Position numbers and translations under genes: made by a program. Shown here in pieces: positions 41,363-52,029 of a DNA stretch of 64,000 nucleotides; the stretch's first letter is position 1, and each line of letters starts with the position of its first letter. Location of the stretch: assembly GCF_002843235.3 (NCBI RefSeq), contig NZ_CP031123.2, positions 2,232,001 through 2,296,000 on the forward strand, in the 5' to 3' direction. Under the pieces are notes generated by a model. The model ran no database searches and was not told where the DNA came from. It saw only the letters and a list, made by a program, of their open reading frames with translations. Origin of the DNA: Providencia huaxiensis. GTDB taxonomy: Bacteria > Pseudomonadota > Gammaproteobacteria > Enterobacterales > Enterobacteriaceae.

Positions 41363-41812
41363 ATGGCTATCATTAGACGATTAGTACAAGATGGTTCATT
41401 TGAAGAGTTTTACCCAACAACAATGACGTTCAGTGCTGCAAAGCGTAATTATTTTTTAGGTCACTCAAAAGATAAAACTTACGTTGTATATTCTATGGCT
41501 GAAAATGGTAAAATTGACCCAAATGCTCCAGCACAAAAAGGAAAATTAAGATCCTACCTTGGTAACATTCAAGCATTCTATGATACGGTAGAGAATAAAC
41601 AATATTTATATGGATATAATTTAAGCGAAAAAATTGTCGAGTTATATGAAATCGACGATAAAGCAGGTATAAAACTACTCTATGTTGATGAATTTACTGT
41701 TGGAAGTACGATTCAATCAGCAACTCTGTTTATCGCTAATGGGCTTATTCATATATTTAGTCAAGCTGAAAAAGATAAAAGCTGGAGAACTCATAGCTAT
41801 AGTATCATATAA
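41363..41812 (+). CDS. Orphan 149-residue hypothetical protein
   Basis: Not recognised. The frame has a good ribosome site (AGAAGGA, 41349-41355) and its own downstream hairpin (41852-41870), so it is probably a real monocistronic gene. The protein has no signal peptide, membrane segment or cysteine. It alternates short beta-strand-like runs ending in aromatic pairs (YFLGHSKDKTYVVYSMAENGKI, then YLYGYNLSEKIVELYEIDD, then LFIANGLIHIFSQAEK, each shown in part). These look like three or more repeated beta blades, perhaps a lectin- or propeller-like fold; this is a guess. It is AT-rich and flanked by AT-rich DNA, consistent with transfer. Confidence 0.65.
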   Translation: MAIIRRLVQDGSFEEFYPTTMTFSAAKRNYFLGHSKDKTYVVYSMAENGKIDPNAPAQKGKLRSYLGNIQAFYDTVENKQYLYGYNLSEKIVELYEIDDKAGIKLLYVDEFTVGSTIQSATLFIANGLIHIFSQAEKDKSWRTHSYSII

Positions 41813-42351
41813 TATCAGCCTTATATTTTATGAAAATTTAAATTAGTTTCCAAGGGGCACCATGCCCCTTATTTAAAATAACTAATTTTAAATTATGTTT
41901 TTATAAAAAATAAATAAAAATATTAATCATAAAAATATAAATTTATCAGCGTAAAAAACTCTATCATGAGTAATTAATTTAAAATAATAAATTTTATTTC
42001 ACACATCTAAATTCAATTTTTTAGTACAAGTCTAGTTATATCCTCATCTAAGCTTACATTATTATTATATTCTAATTTACTGATTATTGTAAAATCAGAA
42101 GGTAACTATCCAGATATCACTCAAATAACAGAAAAGACTGCCAACATCTTGATGTAACAAAAATTGAACGCAAAAAACATAAATTTATCGTTTAAATGAT
42201 ATAAAGCATCTACATTATGATTTGTTGTTACTTTTTTCGAACTTTAAAGGTAAAATACACGACATAAAAATATAAAAACCAAACGAAAGTAACGAATAGG
42301 TGCAAGGTATAAGTTACTAGTTTTTAACTTAATACAATGTAAATCACTGAT
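41813..42351. other. AT-rich spacer between orphan gene and yfhL
   Basis: 539 bp, very AT-rich. It holds a hairpin AAGGGGCAccaTGCCCCTT (41852-41870), probably the terminator of the orphan gene. A short open stretch near 42025-42160 (ending DITQITEKTANILM) has no start codon and may be a gene remnant. Nothing else was recognised. Confidence 0.55.
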
Positions 42352-42612
42352 ATGTCTTTATTAATTACAAAACGCTGTATCAATTGCGATATGTGCGAAC
42401 CTGAGTGCCCAAATGATGCAATTTTTATGGGCGATGAAATTTATGAAATTGACTCAACTCTATGTACTGAATGTGTAGGCCATTACGACAAACCTACTTG
42501 CCAGTCCGTATGCCCAATTACTAATACGATCATCACTGATCCGCAACATATCGAAACTGAAGAACAGCTTTGGGATAAGTTTGTCGCCATTCACCATGCG
42601 GATAAAATTTAG
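42352..42612 (+). CDS. yfhL: YfhL ferredoxin-type 4Fe-4S protein
   Basis: Small cytosolic ferredoxin with two 4Fe-4S cluster motifs: CINCDMCEPECP and CTECVGHYDKPTCQSVCP, the second with the extended spacing typical of the alvin ferredoxin group. 86 residues, the same as E. coli YfhL. Its electron partner is not well defined. It converges with acpS, with a hairpin between. Confidence 0.93.
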   Translation: MSLLITKRCINCDMCEPECPNDAIFMGDEIYEIDSTLCTECVGHYDKPTCQSVCPITNTIITDPQHIETEEQLWDKFVAIHHADKI

Positions 42613-42659
42613 GCTTAACTTCACTTTGTTTTCAATTATTCGCCTAGTTACCCCTAAAT

Positions 42660-42684
42660 GCTGCCAGTAACTCTTACTGGCAGC
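42660..42684. terminator. yfhL/acpS convergent hairpin
   Basis: GCTGCCAGTAA and TTACTGGCAGC form a perfect 11-bp stem with a 3-base loop. There is no T tract, but its position between convergent genes fits a shared terminator. Confidence 0.6.
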
Positions 42685-42700
42685 TCAATATGACATCGGT

Positions 42701-43087
42701 TTAAGAATTACTTTCTATGATAACTGTCGCAGATGCATAGTGCCGCTCATCGGTAATAGAAACATGGCAATGCGTGACTCTTAACCGATTTGCTAGTGCC
42801 AATGCTTCTCCTGTTAGGCTTAGTAATGGTTTCCCCAATTTATCATTGCTGACTTCAAATTGGTTAAATGCTAAGCCATTACGGATCCCAGTGCCTAATG
42901 CTTTAGCTGCTGCTTCTTTCACTGCAAACCGTTTAGCTAAAAAGCGAGCTGGCTTTGACTGTTGTTGATATTGAACTAACTCAGTCTCCGTTAAGATCCT
43001 TTTTGCTAAGCTATCACCCGTTCGTTCAAGAACAGACTCAATACGTGCAATTTCAACAATATCCGTTCCCAATCCAACAATTGCCAT
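42701..43087 (-). CDS. acpS: Holo-[acyl-carrier-protein] synthase
   Basis: Transfers 4'-phosphopantetheine from CoA to acyl carrier protein. Motifs [13 protein letters not shown] and [15 protein letters not shown] (Mg-binding Asp/Glu) are intact. 128 residues versus 126. Its start overlaps the pdxJ stop by one base (TAATG). Confidence 0.96.
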   Translation of the reverse strand: MAIVGLGTDIVEIARIESVLERTGDSLAKRILTETELVQYQQQSKPARFLAKRFAVKEAAAKALGTGIRNGLAFNQFEVSNDKLGKPLLSLTGEALALANRLRVTHCHVSITDERHYASATVIIESNS

Positions 43088-43818
43088 TATTTGCGTGCTT
43101 CTAATAAGATTTTTTTCATGTCAGCAACGGCTTGAGCCAACCCACTAAATAAAGCTCGACCAATAATTGCATGGCCAATATTAAGCTCATAAATTTCAGG
43201 CAACTGCGCAATGCGTTGAACGTTATGGTATGTTAAGCCGTGACCTGCATTGACTTTAATGCCTTTACTTGCTGCGTACACGACGCCATCACGAATACGA
43301 CGAAATTCTAACTCTTGCTCTTGTTCTGACTTCGCATCAGCATAAGCTCCAGTGTGAATTTCAATAAATGGTGCGCCACACGCTTGAGCAGCATCAATTT
43401 GTTGATGATCCGCATCAATGAATAATGAAACAAGAATACCCGCATCAGTTAGACGTTTTACAGCATCAGCCACTTTTTGCTTTTGGCCCGCAACATCTAA
43501 ACCACCTTCAGTAGTGACTTCTTCACGCTTTTCTGGCACTAAACAGCAAAAAGTTGGTTTGATACGGCATGCAATTTCAACCATTTCCTCAGTTACTGCC
43601 ATTTCAAGATTCATACGCGTTTGAATAGTTTCATTCAACAAAGCGATGTCTCTATCTGTAATATGGCGACGGTCCTCGCGTAAGTGCACTGTAATACCGT
43701 CAGCTCCGGCTTGCTCCGCAACAAATGCAGCTTGTACAGGGTCTGGATATTGAGTTCCTCTTGCATTTCTAACCGTTGCAATATGGTCGATATTTACGCC
43801 TAACAAAAGCTCTGCCAT
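43087..43818 (-). CDS. pdxJ: Pyridoxine 5'-phosphate synthase
   Basis: Condenses 3-amino-1-hydroxyacetone phosphate with deoxyxylulose 5-phosphate to form pyridoxine 5'-phosphate. Typical start [23 protein letters not shown], plus [13 protein letters not shown] and [12 protein letters not shown]. 243 residues, equal to E. coli. Upstream, 43819-44105 is a 287-bp spacer before recO with only a GCGAAGCGCTTCGT palindrome near 43974. Confidence 0.97.
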   Translation of the reverse strand: MAELLLGVNIDHIATVRNARGTQYPDPVQAAFVAEQAGADGITVHLREDRRHITDRDIALLNETIQTRMNLEMAVTEEMVEIACRIKPTFCCLVPEKREEVTTEGGLDVAGQKQKVADAVKRLTDAGILVSLFIDADHQQIDAAQACGAPFIEIHTGAYADAKSEQEQELEFRRIRDGVVYAASKGIKVNAGHGLTYHNVQRIAQLPEIYELNIGHAIIGRALFSGLAQAVADMKKILLEARK

Positions 43819-44105
43819 TTTTTATTCCCCATTAATAAACGCTAATAAACTTATCTACCCACTATCCTACTGTAATTTTCTCTGTTGAGGGAATAAATCT
43901 CTCACCATTCGAAGCAAATTCCAATCCGCACGCTCTGTTTCAGTATTTGAACTTTATTTTTGCGAAGCGCTTCGTAAGATTTTATATCGGCAAAAAATTT
44001 GCGTTGTCTGATTACGCTAATTCAGCTAAAAAGACACATGAGAAAAGGATATATGCTAGTAATAACGGCGTGACAAATTAGATAAAAATAAAATTAAAAA
44101 CAGTT

Positions 44106-44834
44106 TTAACTCTGTTTGTTATGTTCAACGGGTGAATAAGTAAACTGACGAAATAATTCTCGGCTTTTTAATGGCTTACCACCTAAATAGGGTTTTAATG
44201 CCAACCGGGTAAAACGTTTTGCTGCTTTAAGCGTATCTGTGTCAGGGAATTCTCGACTCGCCAATGCTTTCAGTTGTTTCCCCGTAAAACTAAGTTGGTC
44301 AACAACCAAACTGCCAATGAACCCCTTTTCTTCTCTATACCGGTAAGTCATTGTGTCAGAAACAGGTTCCCCGCTACCAGCACAATGTAAAAAATCAACA
44401 CCATAACCAAGGTAAGAAAGCAAAGCTAGTTCAAATCGACGCAATGCAAACTCGGGAGTGTGCTCACTTGCAGCCAGAATTTGTAAGCAGGAGAGGTAAT
44501 CAAAAAATAGTGCGGAATATGGTGTACCAAACTCTAATACACGCGCGGTTAATTCATTAAGGTATAAACCGCTATATAGAACGGTACCTGTTAAAGGGAG
44601 GGCTAAAGATACGGGATCAGCATTAATTAAGGTTTTGATTTCACCTTTGCCACCCCAACGGATGAGCAAAGGTGTAAAGGGCTGTAAACAGCCCCTTAAT
44701 GGTGAGCGATTACGGCGAGCGCCTTTTGCAAGTAAACGTATTTTTCCTTCACCTTCAGTAAAAAAATCGAGCAGTAAACTCGTCTCACTGTAAGGCCTTG
44801 AATGGAGTACAAACGCACGCTGCCAACCACTCAC
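44106..44834 (-). CDS. recO: DNA repair protein RecO
   Basis: Loads RecA on SSB-coated single strands together with RecR, in recombinational gap repair. N-terminal OB fold ([28 protein letters not shown]) and the helical C-terminal domain are present. 242 residues as in E. coli. It follows era with an 11-base gap. Confidence 0.95.
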   Translation of the reverse strand: MSGWQRAFVLHSRPYSETSLLLDFFTEGEGKIRLLAKGARRNRSPLRGCLQPFTPLLIRWGGKGEIKTLINADPVSLALPLTGTVLYSGLYLNELTARVLEFGTPYSALFFDYLSCLQILAASEHTPEFALRRFELALLSYLGYGVDFLHCAGSGEPVSDTMTYRYREEKGFIGSLVVDQLSFTGKQLKALASREFPDTDTLKAAKRFTRLALKPYLGGKPLKSRELFRQFTYSPVEHNKQS

Positions 44835-44845
44835 TTTGCCACCTA

Positions 44846-45754
44846 CTATTTTAGGTCGTCAACATAACCTAGGCTGCGTAATGCTCTTTCGTCATCAGCC
44901 CAACCAGATTTAACCTTAACCCAAAGCTCAAGGTGAACCTTGTTATCAAACATTCTTTCCATATCGATACGCGCTTCGGTACCAATAGTTTTCAATTTGC
45001 TACCTTTGTTACCAATAACCATTTTCTTTTGGCCTTCACGCTCAACAAGAATTAAGCCATTGATATGGTAAATACCCACATCTGTTACTTTAAATTGTTC
45101 AATTTCAACTGTAACTGAGTATGGCAGTTCGTCACCTAAGAAACGCATGAGCTTTTCTCGGATAATTTCTGATGCCATAAAACGCTGCGAACGGTCAGTA
45201 ATATAGTCTTCTGGAAAATGGTGCACTGCTTCAGGGATATGCTGTTTTACAATCTTAGCAATGGTATCAACACCTACACCTTTTTCTGCACTGATAGGAA
45301 CAACATCCAAGAAATTCATTTTCTGGCTGATCATACCAATATGAGGAAGTAAAACCGTTTTATCAGTGACGTTGTCAATCTTATTAATCGCTAAGATCAC
45401 AGGGCAGCGTAAGCTAGATAGCTTGGTCAGTACCATCTCATCATCAGCGGTCCAATTAGTCCCTTCAACAACAAAAATAACTAACTCAACATCACCGATT
45501 GAACTGGATGCAGCGCGGTTCATTAAACGATTAATTGCACGTTTTTCTTCAATATGAAGTCCTGGGGTATCAACATAAATAATTTGGTAATTATCTTCTG
45601 TATGGATCCCCATAATACGATGGCGAGTCGTCTGTGGCTTTCTCGATGTAATCGAAACTTTTTGCCCCAGTAATTGATTCAATAATGTCGATTTACCGAC
45701 ATTTGGCCGTCCAACTATGGCAACAAAACCACAGTGGGATTGTAATTCACTCAT
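44846..45754 (-). CDS. era: GTPase Era
   Basis: Essential GTPase in 30S maturation that binds the 16S rRNA 3' end. G1 is [14 protein letters not shown]3 DTPGLH and G4 NKID; a C-terminal KH domain carries [11 protein letters not shown]. 302 residues. Start overlaps the rnc stop (ATGA, 45751-45754), so translation is coupled. Confidence 0.97.
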   Translation of the reverse strand: MSELQSHCGFVAIVGRPNVGKSTLLNQLLGQKVSITSRKPQTTRHRIMGIHTEDNYQIIYVDTPGLHIEEKRAINRLMNRAASSSIGDVELVIFVVEGTNWTADDEMVLTKLSSLRCPVILAINKIDNVTDKTVLLPHIGMISQKMNFLDVVPISAEKGVGVDTIAKIVKQHIPEAVHHFPEDYITDRSQRFMASEIIREKLMRFLGDELPYSVTVEIEQFKVTDVGIYHINGLILVEREGQKKMVIGNKGSKLKTIGTEARIDMERMFDNKVHLELWVKVKSGWADDERALRSLGYVDDLK

Positions 45755-46431
45755 TCAAGCTCCAAAATTTTCAATGCTTGTTCTGCTGCTGCTTGCTCCG
45801 CTTTACGACGGCTTGAGCCAACGCCATTAATCGGTTGGTCAATACCACTGACTTGACAGTGGATCGTAAATTCTTGATCGTGAGCTTCACCCTTAACCTG
45901 AACAACCAAATAATTAGGTAGTGGTAAATGGCGCCCTTGCAGATATTCTTGTAACCTTGTTTTCGGGTCTTTTTGTTTATCACCCGGACTGATCTCAACC
46001 AGTCTACTTTGATACCAATCTAAAATAATTCTTTCGATCGTTTGGATATCACTATCTAAAAAAATACCACCGATCAGTGCTTCAACAGTATCAGCAAGGA
46101 TAGATTCGCGACGAAAACCACCGCTTTTTAATTCCCCCGGCCCTAAACGTAAACATTCACCGAGTTCAAATTCACGTGCGATTTCTGCTAATGTATTTCC
46201 GCGTACAAGCGTTGCTCGCATACGACTCATATCCCCCTCGTCTACCTTTGGAAAACGATGGTATAAGTCATTTGCAATCACAAAACTTAAAATCGAGTCA
46301 CCTAAAAATTCTAGACGCTCATTATGTTTGCTGCTTGCACTTCTATGTGTCAATGCTTGGATTAATAATTCGTTCTGTTTGAATTGATAACCAAGCTTAC
46401 GCTGTAATCTTTCTAATAAAGAGGGGTTCAT
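45751..46431 (-). CDS. rnc: Ribonuclease III
   Basis: Processes double-stranded RNA, including rRNA precursors. The catalytic signature [13 protein letters not shown] and the downstream Asp/Glu ([19 protein letters not shown]) are intact, and a C-terminal dsRNA-binding domain ends the protein. 226 residues as in E. coli. A two-tier hairpin lies in its leader at 46468-46510, which may be an autoregulatory cleavage site. Confidence 0.97.
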   Translation of the reverse strand: MNPSLLERLQRKLGYQFKQNELLIQALTHRSASSKHNERLEFLGDSILSFVIANDLYHRFPKVDEGDMSRMRATLVRGNTLAEIAREFELGECLRLGPGELKSGGFRRESILADTVEALIGGIFLDSDIQTIERIILDWYQSRLVEISPGDKQKDPKTRLQEYLQGRHLPLPNYLVVQVKGEAHDQEFTIHCQVSGIDQPINGVGSSRRKAEQAAAEQALKILELE

Positions 46432-46733
46432 GTGCGCCCAACCATTTTTATTTGATAAAAAAGCACACGCAACAGACCTGTAAAATGTCCCATTTTACAA
46501 AACTGTTGCGTTTGCACTGACACCTTATTTTCCCACATTTTTTGCAGCTCAGTGGAACTAATTATAAAAAACCATTAGTTACAATAAGTTAAAATAGGTG
46601 AGTTAATAATTGAGGAGCCAATAATATTAATTAATTTACATTGTACACTGGGTAAAACAATAATGCTTCGGATAATGCGGATTTTCAAACAAAAACCCGC
46701 ATTTTCAATATTTAGCTAAACTGACTAATCAAA
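46432..46733. other. rnc-lepB spacer
   Basis: 302 bp that includes the hairpin at 46468-46510 (see separate entry). A weaker inverted repeat AATGCGG/CCGCATT lies near 46675-46704, close to the lepB stop. No gene was recognised. Confidence 0.5.
46468..46510 (-). promoter_or_regulatory. Two-tier hairpin in the rnc leader
   Basis: CGCAACAG (46468-46475) pairs with CTGTTGCG (46503-46510); nested inside, GTAAAATG (46480-46487) pairs with CATTTTAC (46491-46498), with internal loops between. It begins about 37 bases upstream of rnc. E. coli rnc has a leader hairpin cleaved by RNase III for autocontrol, so this is a candidate equivalent. Confidence 0.55.
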
Positions 46734-47699
46734 TTATAGTGGACCAATTCGACTAAAGCGTACACCCGTCGGCCATTCGTTTTCTTGCTTATCTAAACTT
46801 AACCAAATAAATACCGCACGACCAACTAAATTTTCTTCCGGTACAAAGCCCCACATGCGGCTGTCAGAGCTATTATCTCTGTTATCACCCATCATAAAGT
46901 AGTGCTTTTCAGGAACAATCCATTCATTCTTCGGCATGCCTGGTTGCAAATATTTTGCTTCAGTAATCGCTTGGCGAATAATAAGAATTTGATGCTCTAC
47001 AGTATCTAATTTTTCGCTGCGCTCATACTGACGTAGTGCATTTCTTGGTAATGCTTGATCTAACGGAACTTCATAATTCCCTTTTTGGTTATCAACAACA
47101 GAACCGATATCAAGGAACATTGTCCACTCACTCGGGGCTAGAGGACCATAAACAATTGGCAGTTTCTCTGTGCACTTGTTGTCAGCACAATTAGGGTAAA
47201 TTGTTAGCTCTTTAGCATCCGGGTTATAAACAATTTTATCTCCCGGTAGACCAATAACACGCTTCACAAAATCCACGTTAGTATCTTTCGGATATTTAAA
47301 TACCGCGATATCACCACGCTTTGGCTTACCCGTTTCGACTAGTGTCGTTTGGGTAATTGGATCTTTTAGCCCATAAGCAAATTTCTCAACCAACATAAAG
47401 TCACCAACTAACAATGTTGGCATCATTGACCCTGAAGGTATTTGAAATGGCTCATAAATAAATGAGCGCACAATCAATACAATCGCTAACACAGGGAAAA
47501 TAGACGACCCTGTTTCAAGCCAAGATGGACGGCGGACAGCATTTGCCACATCCGCTTCACTCACTGCGCCATTCGCTGCATCCTGTAACTGCTTGAGTTT
47601 TGCTTTACGCGCAGGTGCAAATTTAAACTTGTCTAAACACCATATAATCCCTGTGATTAATGTTGCCAGTGTTAGGATCAAGGCAAAGGTGTTCGCCAT
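46734..47699 (-). CDS. lepB: Signal peptidase I
   Basis: Cleaves signal peptides at the periplasmic face. N-terminal membrane segments (FALILTLATLITGIIWCL and SSIFPVLAIVLIVRSFI) precede the catalytic Ser in PSGSMMPTL and the Lys in FVKRVIGLPGD. The box GDNRDNSSDSR is present. 321 residues versus 324 in E. coli. It follows lepA with a 17-base gap. Confidence 0.97.
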   Translation of the reverse strand: MANTFALILTLATLITGIIWCLDKFKFAPARKAKLKQLQDAANGAVSEADVANAVRRPSWLETGSSIFPVLAIVLIVRSFIYEPFQIPSGSMMPTLLVGDFMLVEKFAYGLKDPITQTTLVETGKPKRGDIAVFKYPKDTNVDFVKRVIGLPGDKIVYNPDAKELTIYPNCADNKCTEKLPIVYGPLAPSEWTMFLDIGSVVDNQKGNYEVPLDQALPRNALRQYERSEKLDTVEHQILIIRQAITEAKYLQPGMPKNEWIVPEKHYFMMGDNRDNSSDSRMWGFVPEENLVGRAVFIWLSLDKQENEWPTGVRFSRIGPL

Positions 47700-47716
47700 T
47701 GAGGCTCCTTGTAAAC

Positions 47717-49516
47717 TTAGTCTTTACCAACGTGCAATATAGCAAGGAACGCTTCTTGTGGTAGCTCAACGTTACCAACTTGCTTCATACGTTTCTTACC
47801 ATCCTTTTGCTTCTGCAACAGTTTTTTCTTACGGCTAACGTCACCACCATAACACTTGGCGAGTACGTTTTTACGCAATTGTTTAACTGTAGAACGAGCA
47901 ATAATGTGGTTACCAATCGCTGCTTGGATCGCAATATCGAACTGCTGACGCGGGATCAACTCTTTCATTTTTTCAACCAGTTCACGGCCGCGATATTGAG
48001 AATTCGCACGGTGAGTGATCAAGGCCAAAGCATCTACACGCTCATTGTTAATAAGAACATCAACACGCACCATGTCTGATGTCTGGAAGCGTTTAAATGC
48101 ATAATCTAAAGATGCATACCCACGAGATGTTGATTTTAAGCGATCAAAGAAATCCAATACCACTTCTGCCATTGGGATTTCGTAAGTCAGCGATACTTGA
48201 TTACCATGATAGACCATATTGGTCTGAACGCCACGTTTCTCAATACAAAGTGTAATAACGTTACCTAAATATTCTTTAGGCATCAGCATGTGGCACTCTG
48301 CGATTGGTTCGCGTAATTCTTCAATATTGTTCAATGCTGGTAGCTTAGATGGGCTATCAACATACACAATATCACCGTTGGTCTGCTGCACTTCATATAC
48401 TACAGTCGGTGCAGTGGTAATCAAATCAAGGTCATATTCACGTTCTAAACGCTCTTGAATGATTTCCATGTGCAATAAGCCAAGGAAACCACAACGGAAA
48501 CCGAAGCCTAGCGCTGTCGAGGTTTCCGGTTCGTAGAATAAAGAGGCGTCATTTAGACTTAACTTACCTAATGCATCACGAAATGATTCATAATCATCAG
48601 AACTTACGGGGAATAAACCCGCATAAACCTGTGGTTTAACCTTTTTAAAACCAGGTAATGCTTTATCTGCTGGATTACGAGCGCCAGTTAACGTATCTCC
48701 AACTGGGGCGCCGGTGATATCTTTAATCGCACAAACTAACCAGCCCACTTCACCGCAACTCAAAGCATCACGGTCAATTTGCTTCGGTGTGAAAATACCA
48801 AGACGGTCTGCGTTATACACTTGCCCTGTGCTCATGACTTTAATTTTGTCGCCTTTTTTCAATGTTCCGTTCTTAATACGGATCAATGAAACAACGCCTA
48901 AATAGTTATCAAACCATGAGTCAATAATCAGTGCTTGTAAAGGTGCATCCACATCCCCAATAGGCGGTGGGATCTCTTTAACGAGGCGCTCAATCACATC
49001 TTGAACACCAATACCTGTTTTTGCAGAGCAGCGAACTGCATCATGTGCGTCAAGACCAACAATATCTTCTATCTCATCGGCAACACGCTCAGGATCGGCA
49101 GCGGGTAAATCAATTTTATTTAAAACCGGAACAACTTCTAAGTCCATTTCGATAGCGGTATAGCAGTTTGCCAAGGTTTGAGCTTCAACACCTTGCCCTG
49201 CATCAACTACCAGCAAAGCACCTTCACAGGCTGCTAATGAACGAGATACTTCATAAGAGAAGTCAACGTGACCCGGTGTATCAATGAAGTTTAATTGGTA
49301 AGTTTCACCATCTGAAGCTTTATAATCAAGCGTCACGCTCTGTGCTTTAATGGTGATCCCACGCTCACGCTCTAAGTCCATCGAGTCTAAAACTTGTGCC
49401 GCCATTTCGCGGTCGGTTAAACCACCACAAATTTGAATAATGCGGTCTGACAAGGTCGACTTACCGTGGTCGATATGAGCAATGATGGAAAAGTTTCTTA
49501 TATTATTGATTTTCAA
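47717..49516 (-). CDS. lepA: Elongation factor 4 (LepA)
   Basis: Ribosome-associated GTPase that acts in translation initiation or back-translocation under stress. G1 is [14 protein letters not shown]3 DTPGHVDF and G4 NKID; domains II, III and the LepA-specific C-terminal domain follow. 599 residues, identical to E. coli length. Confidence 0.98.
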   Translation of the reverse strand: MKINNIRNFSIIAHIDHGKSTLSDRIIQICGGLTDREMAAQVLDSMDLERERGITIKAQSVTLDYKASDGETYQLNFIDTPGHVDFSYEVSRSLAACEGALLVVDAGQGVEAQTLANCYTAIEMDLEVVPVLNKIDLPAADPERVADEIEDIVGLDAHDAVRCSAKTGIGVQDVIERLVKEIPPPIGDVDAPLQALIIDSWFDNYLGVVSLIRIKNGTLKKGDKIKVMSTGQVYNADRLGIFTPKQIDRDALSCGEVGWLVCAIKDITGAPVGDTLTGARNPADKALPGFKKVKPQVYAGLFPVSSDDYESFRDALGKLSLNDASLFYEPETSTALGFGFRCGFLGLLHMEIIQERLEREYDLDLITTAPTVVYEVQQTNGDIVYVDSPSKLPALNNIEELREPIAECHMLMPKEYLGNVITLCIEKRGVQTNMVYHGNQVSLTYEIPMAEVVLDFFDRLKSTSRGYASLDYAFKRFQTSDMVRVDVLINNERVDALALITHRANSQYRGRELVEKMKELIPRQQFDIAIQAAIGNHIIARSTVKQLRKNVLAKCYGGDVSRKKKLLQKQKDGKKRMKQVGNVELPQEAFLAILHVGKD

Positions 49517-49929
49517 GGTAATATCTTCTTTTAAATTGCCTTACAAAATCAGTTTTGTGCAAATATCGCAACAAAACTAAAATGCTATGATTATCACAAG
49601 ATTGTTAATTAGCTGCATTTTACATATAAGAACCCGCTAACACAAAGATTCAATGTAAAACAACTGTAAACCTGCATCAGGTTAATAGGTTAGTTGCCGT
49701 AATTCATCATTAATACGACCCACATCAACCACTTTTATAGCCATAATCAATCTATTGTAATTTCTAACTCAAAACTGACAAAATATGTTAATGACTTGAT
49801 TTGTCATAATACTATATCTGTCATAATACTATTTGCCTGCTAACTAACTCTCATCCACAAAAAAGGGAAACATATGTTCCCCTTCTATTGATAATATCAA
49901 ATTAACCTTCTAACTCAACATATTGAAAT
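49517..49929. other. lepA-rseC spacer with direct repeats
   Basis: 413 bp. A 14-bp direct repeat TGTCATAATACTAT occurs at 49802-49815 and 49819-49832 (17-bp period). On the minus strand these give tandem ATGACA/TATTAT-like elements, possibly lepA promoter or operator elements. The rseC terminator lies at 49859-49884. No ORF was recognised. Confidence 0.5.
49859..49884 (-). terminator. rpoE-rseABC operon terminator
   Basis: On the minus strand AAGGGGAACATATGTTTCCCTT forms an 11-bp near-palindrome (split for length here as AAGGGGAAC / GTTTCCCTT) followed by T6. It lies 46 bases after the rseC stop. Confidence 0.75.
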
Positions 49930-50394
49930 TTAGCAATTAATTTGCACTGAAAGCTCGTTTGGAGGTAACCCAATCTGTAAAACGACGGGTTGAAAAGCTT
50001 CATCATCACGCCAATTTGATGCAAGTCTACGCGCGACATAAAAACCAATAATACCACCAATTACACCTGAAATCGCTATCCAGAACTGTTCAAAATCAAA
50101 CGCCTGCGCTAAGCCAGCAAAAATAAATAACCCCAAAATAGGCGTTAGATAAACTAATAGCGCTGAACGAATCAAACTTCCTTCAGGAATACCGACTTCA
50201 ATTTTTTGTCCTTCAACTAACGGTTGTTCAATCGCAATTTCTAATTCATGTTCCGTATTTGGCCCTATTTTGCTTAAAGCATAAGAACCACAGGTTTTAC
50301 GAGCACCACAACTGCCACACCCGGACGAAGAACCATAGCGCAATAAAGCCCTACCGTTTTGCCAACGGACTACTGTTGCCCACTCTTTTACCAT
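49930..50394 (-). CDS. rseC: SoxR-reducing / sigma-E regulator RseC
   Basis: Inner-membrane protein of the rpoE operon, linked to sigma-E control and SoxR reduction. An N-terminal cysteine cluster (CGSCGARKTCGSYA) precedes two membrane segments (SALLVYLTPILGLFIFAGLA, FWIAISGVIGGIIGFYVA). 154 residues versus 159. It starts 3 bases after the rseB stop. Confidence 0.93.
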   Translation of the reverse strand: MVKEWATVVRWQNGRALLRYGSSSGCGSCGARKTCGSYALSKIGPNTEHELEIAIEQPLVEGQKIEVGIPEGSLIRSALLVYLTPILGLFIFAGLAQAFDFEQFWIAISGVIGGIIGFYVARRLASNWRDDEAFQPVVLQIGLPPNELSVQINC

Positions 50395-50397
50395 AAT

Positions 50398-51348
50398 TTA
50401 CTCCCGAAACTGAATACTACCAGCGACCACTTGTGCTGTTGCTAACGGTAATTCACCGATGATAGTGATGACATTTTGCTTTTGCGTCATGGTGTAAATA
50501 GTCCGACGCCCATTTTGAAGCGGTTGGTCAAGTAACGGGCCTTTAGTCGATTTTGTCACATTTACAGAAAAGGTAAATAAACCATCACTAAACATTGCGG
50601 TTTCTACCACGTCATCTTCAGCTAATTTTCGCGAAGAGCGGGATATTTCTTCAAAACCAGGTGGTAACATGCCAACTTGCCACTTAAAGGAAGGATTTCC
50701 ATTTTTAGGGGAAATCAATAATGGCGGCATATTTACCTTACTTAACGCAAGTAATGAATCCTTAACTGTTTGGCTATCTAGCACCGTCGAGATCACACGA
50801 AATTGTTCTAATGTTTGGCTATTATTATCGAGAAGGTCGATACGTAATGGCAATTTCGTTTCTTCGTCGATCAATACTACATAGTTAAACCGAGAATTGT
50901 CTTTCGATATTATGCGAATTACTAATGCTGGCCTATCGCCAATGTGGGTACGCCCAGCATCAATAAAATTATAATAAGGTTTAATCTGTTGATAATTGGC
51001 AAAAACTACTGATGGTAAATTATCAACTATATATTTACCACTTAAGCTAAATGCATCAAAACCAGGTTCAAAGTAACTGATACTATTGCCTTTCTGAACA
51101 ATTTCACGACGCGATGAGTCCATTTGGATCATTTGTGAAACAGGCTCACCATTAATGATTGCGTGGCGGTAACGTACTGGTGTTATTGATTGCGGACTGA
51201 ATGTCATATAAGACATTTCATAAGAAAGGTTCTGGGCAGCATTTCCCATTTCTTTAAAAAGAACATCGGCATCTAGTTCAGATGCCGAAGCTTGATTAGA
51301 AATAATCAGGCTGCCCGTCAGGCAGATGACGGATAACCATTTGTTCAT
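50398..51348 (-). CDS. rseB: Periplasmic sigma-E regulator RseB
   Basis: Binds RseA in the periplasm and shields it from DegS; it senses mislocalised lipopolysaccharide or lipoprotein. Signal peptide about residues 1-23 (ending NQASA), then the LolA-like MucB/RseB domain (MSYMTFSPQSITPVRYRH). 316 residues versus 318. Its ATG overlaps the rseA stop by one base. Confidence 0.95.
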   Translation of the reverse strand: MNKWLSVICLTGSLIISNQASASELDADVLFKEMGNAAQNLSYEMSYMTFSPQSITPVRYRHAIINGEPVSQMIQMDSSRREIVQKGNSISYFEPGFDAFSLSGKYIVDNLPSVVFANYQQIKPYYNFIDAGRTHIGDRPALVIRIISKDNSRFNYVVLIDEETKLPLRIDLLDNNSQTLEQFRVISTVLDSQTVKDSLLALSKVNMPPLLISPKNGNPSFKWQVGMLPPGFEEISRSSRKLAEDDVVETAMFSDGLFTFSVNVTKSTKGPLLDQPLQNGRRTIYTMTQKQNVITIIGELPLATAQVVAGSIQFRE

Positions 51349-51977
51349 TATTGCAATTTAACTCCTGCTGAAGACGCAGGTTGTGCAGACTCTTGATATT
51401 GCTGGTTAAGCATCGAGCGTCTTTCAATTTCATATTGTTGAAGCATCGCATTAATGCGTTGATTTTGCTGTTCAACTTGTTGAATTTGCTGTTCATTACC
51501 AAATAATTGGTTATCTGAGATATTCAAGCTAACTGGCGCCCCACTACCAACAGGGATCGTGTTGAACATTGGCTCGTCAACAGGAGAGTCAACAGCACTA
51601 CTTTGGTTATATTGTTGAACACCAACAATCACGGCCAAAGATACACAAGCTGCAACACCAATTTGAGTTAACTGGCTCGCCCAAGGACGAATTTTGCCCC
51701 AGAATGGGAAAGCCCCCCAAGTCGCAGGTTCTGGCTGCGATTCGACAACTACCTGAGGATTAATACGCACAGCTTCATTCTCTAATGCTGCCGCAACTTT
51801 ACTTGCAATATCAAAGTGCATGACTTCACTAGTATCGTTACGCAGAGTATCACGAATAAGATGATAGCTCTCCCAACGTTGTTTTAACGTTGAATCACGT
51901 GAAATAGCGTTGACCAGTTCTAAGTCTAGTACTTCGCCATCCATCATTGCGGAAAGTTTCTCTCTTTGCATGCCCAA
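51348..51977 (-). CDS. rseA: Anti-sigma-E factor RseA
   Basis: Membrane anti-sigma factor holding sigma-E. The cytoplasmic N-terminal domain begins MQREKLSAMMDGEVLD, a single membrane segment (IGVAACVSLAVIVGVQQY) follows, and the periplasmic tail is Gln-rich (QQIQQVEQQNQRINAMLQQYE). 209 residues versus 216. Stress-induced cleavage by DegS and RseP is the known activation route. Confidence 0.94.
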   Translation of the reverse strand: MGMQREKLSAMMDGEVLDLELVNAISRDSTLKQRWESYHLIRDTLRNDTSEVMHFDIASKVAAALENEAVRINPQVVVESQPEPATWGAFPFWGKIRPWASQLTQIGVAACVSLAVIVGVQQYNQSSAVDSPVDEPMFNTIPVGSGAPVSLNISDNQLFGNEQQIQQVEQQNQRINAMLQQYEIERRSMLNQQYQESAQPASSAGVKLQ

Positions 51978-52029
51978 TTACCTTCAGTTAATTGCATCAC
52001 AATTATATTTAATTGACTGACTTAACATA

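Noticed and set aside
42025..42160. Small possible gene near the orphan protein
   Set aside because: It has no start codon or ribosome site; at most a remnant.
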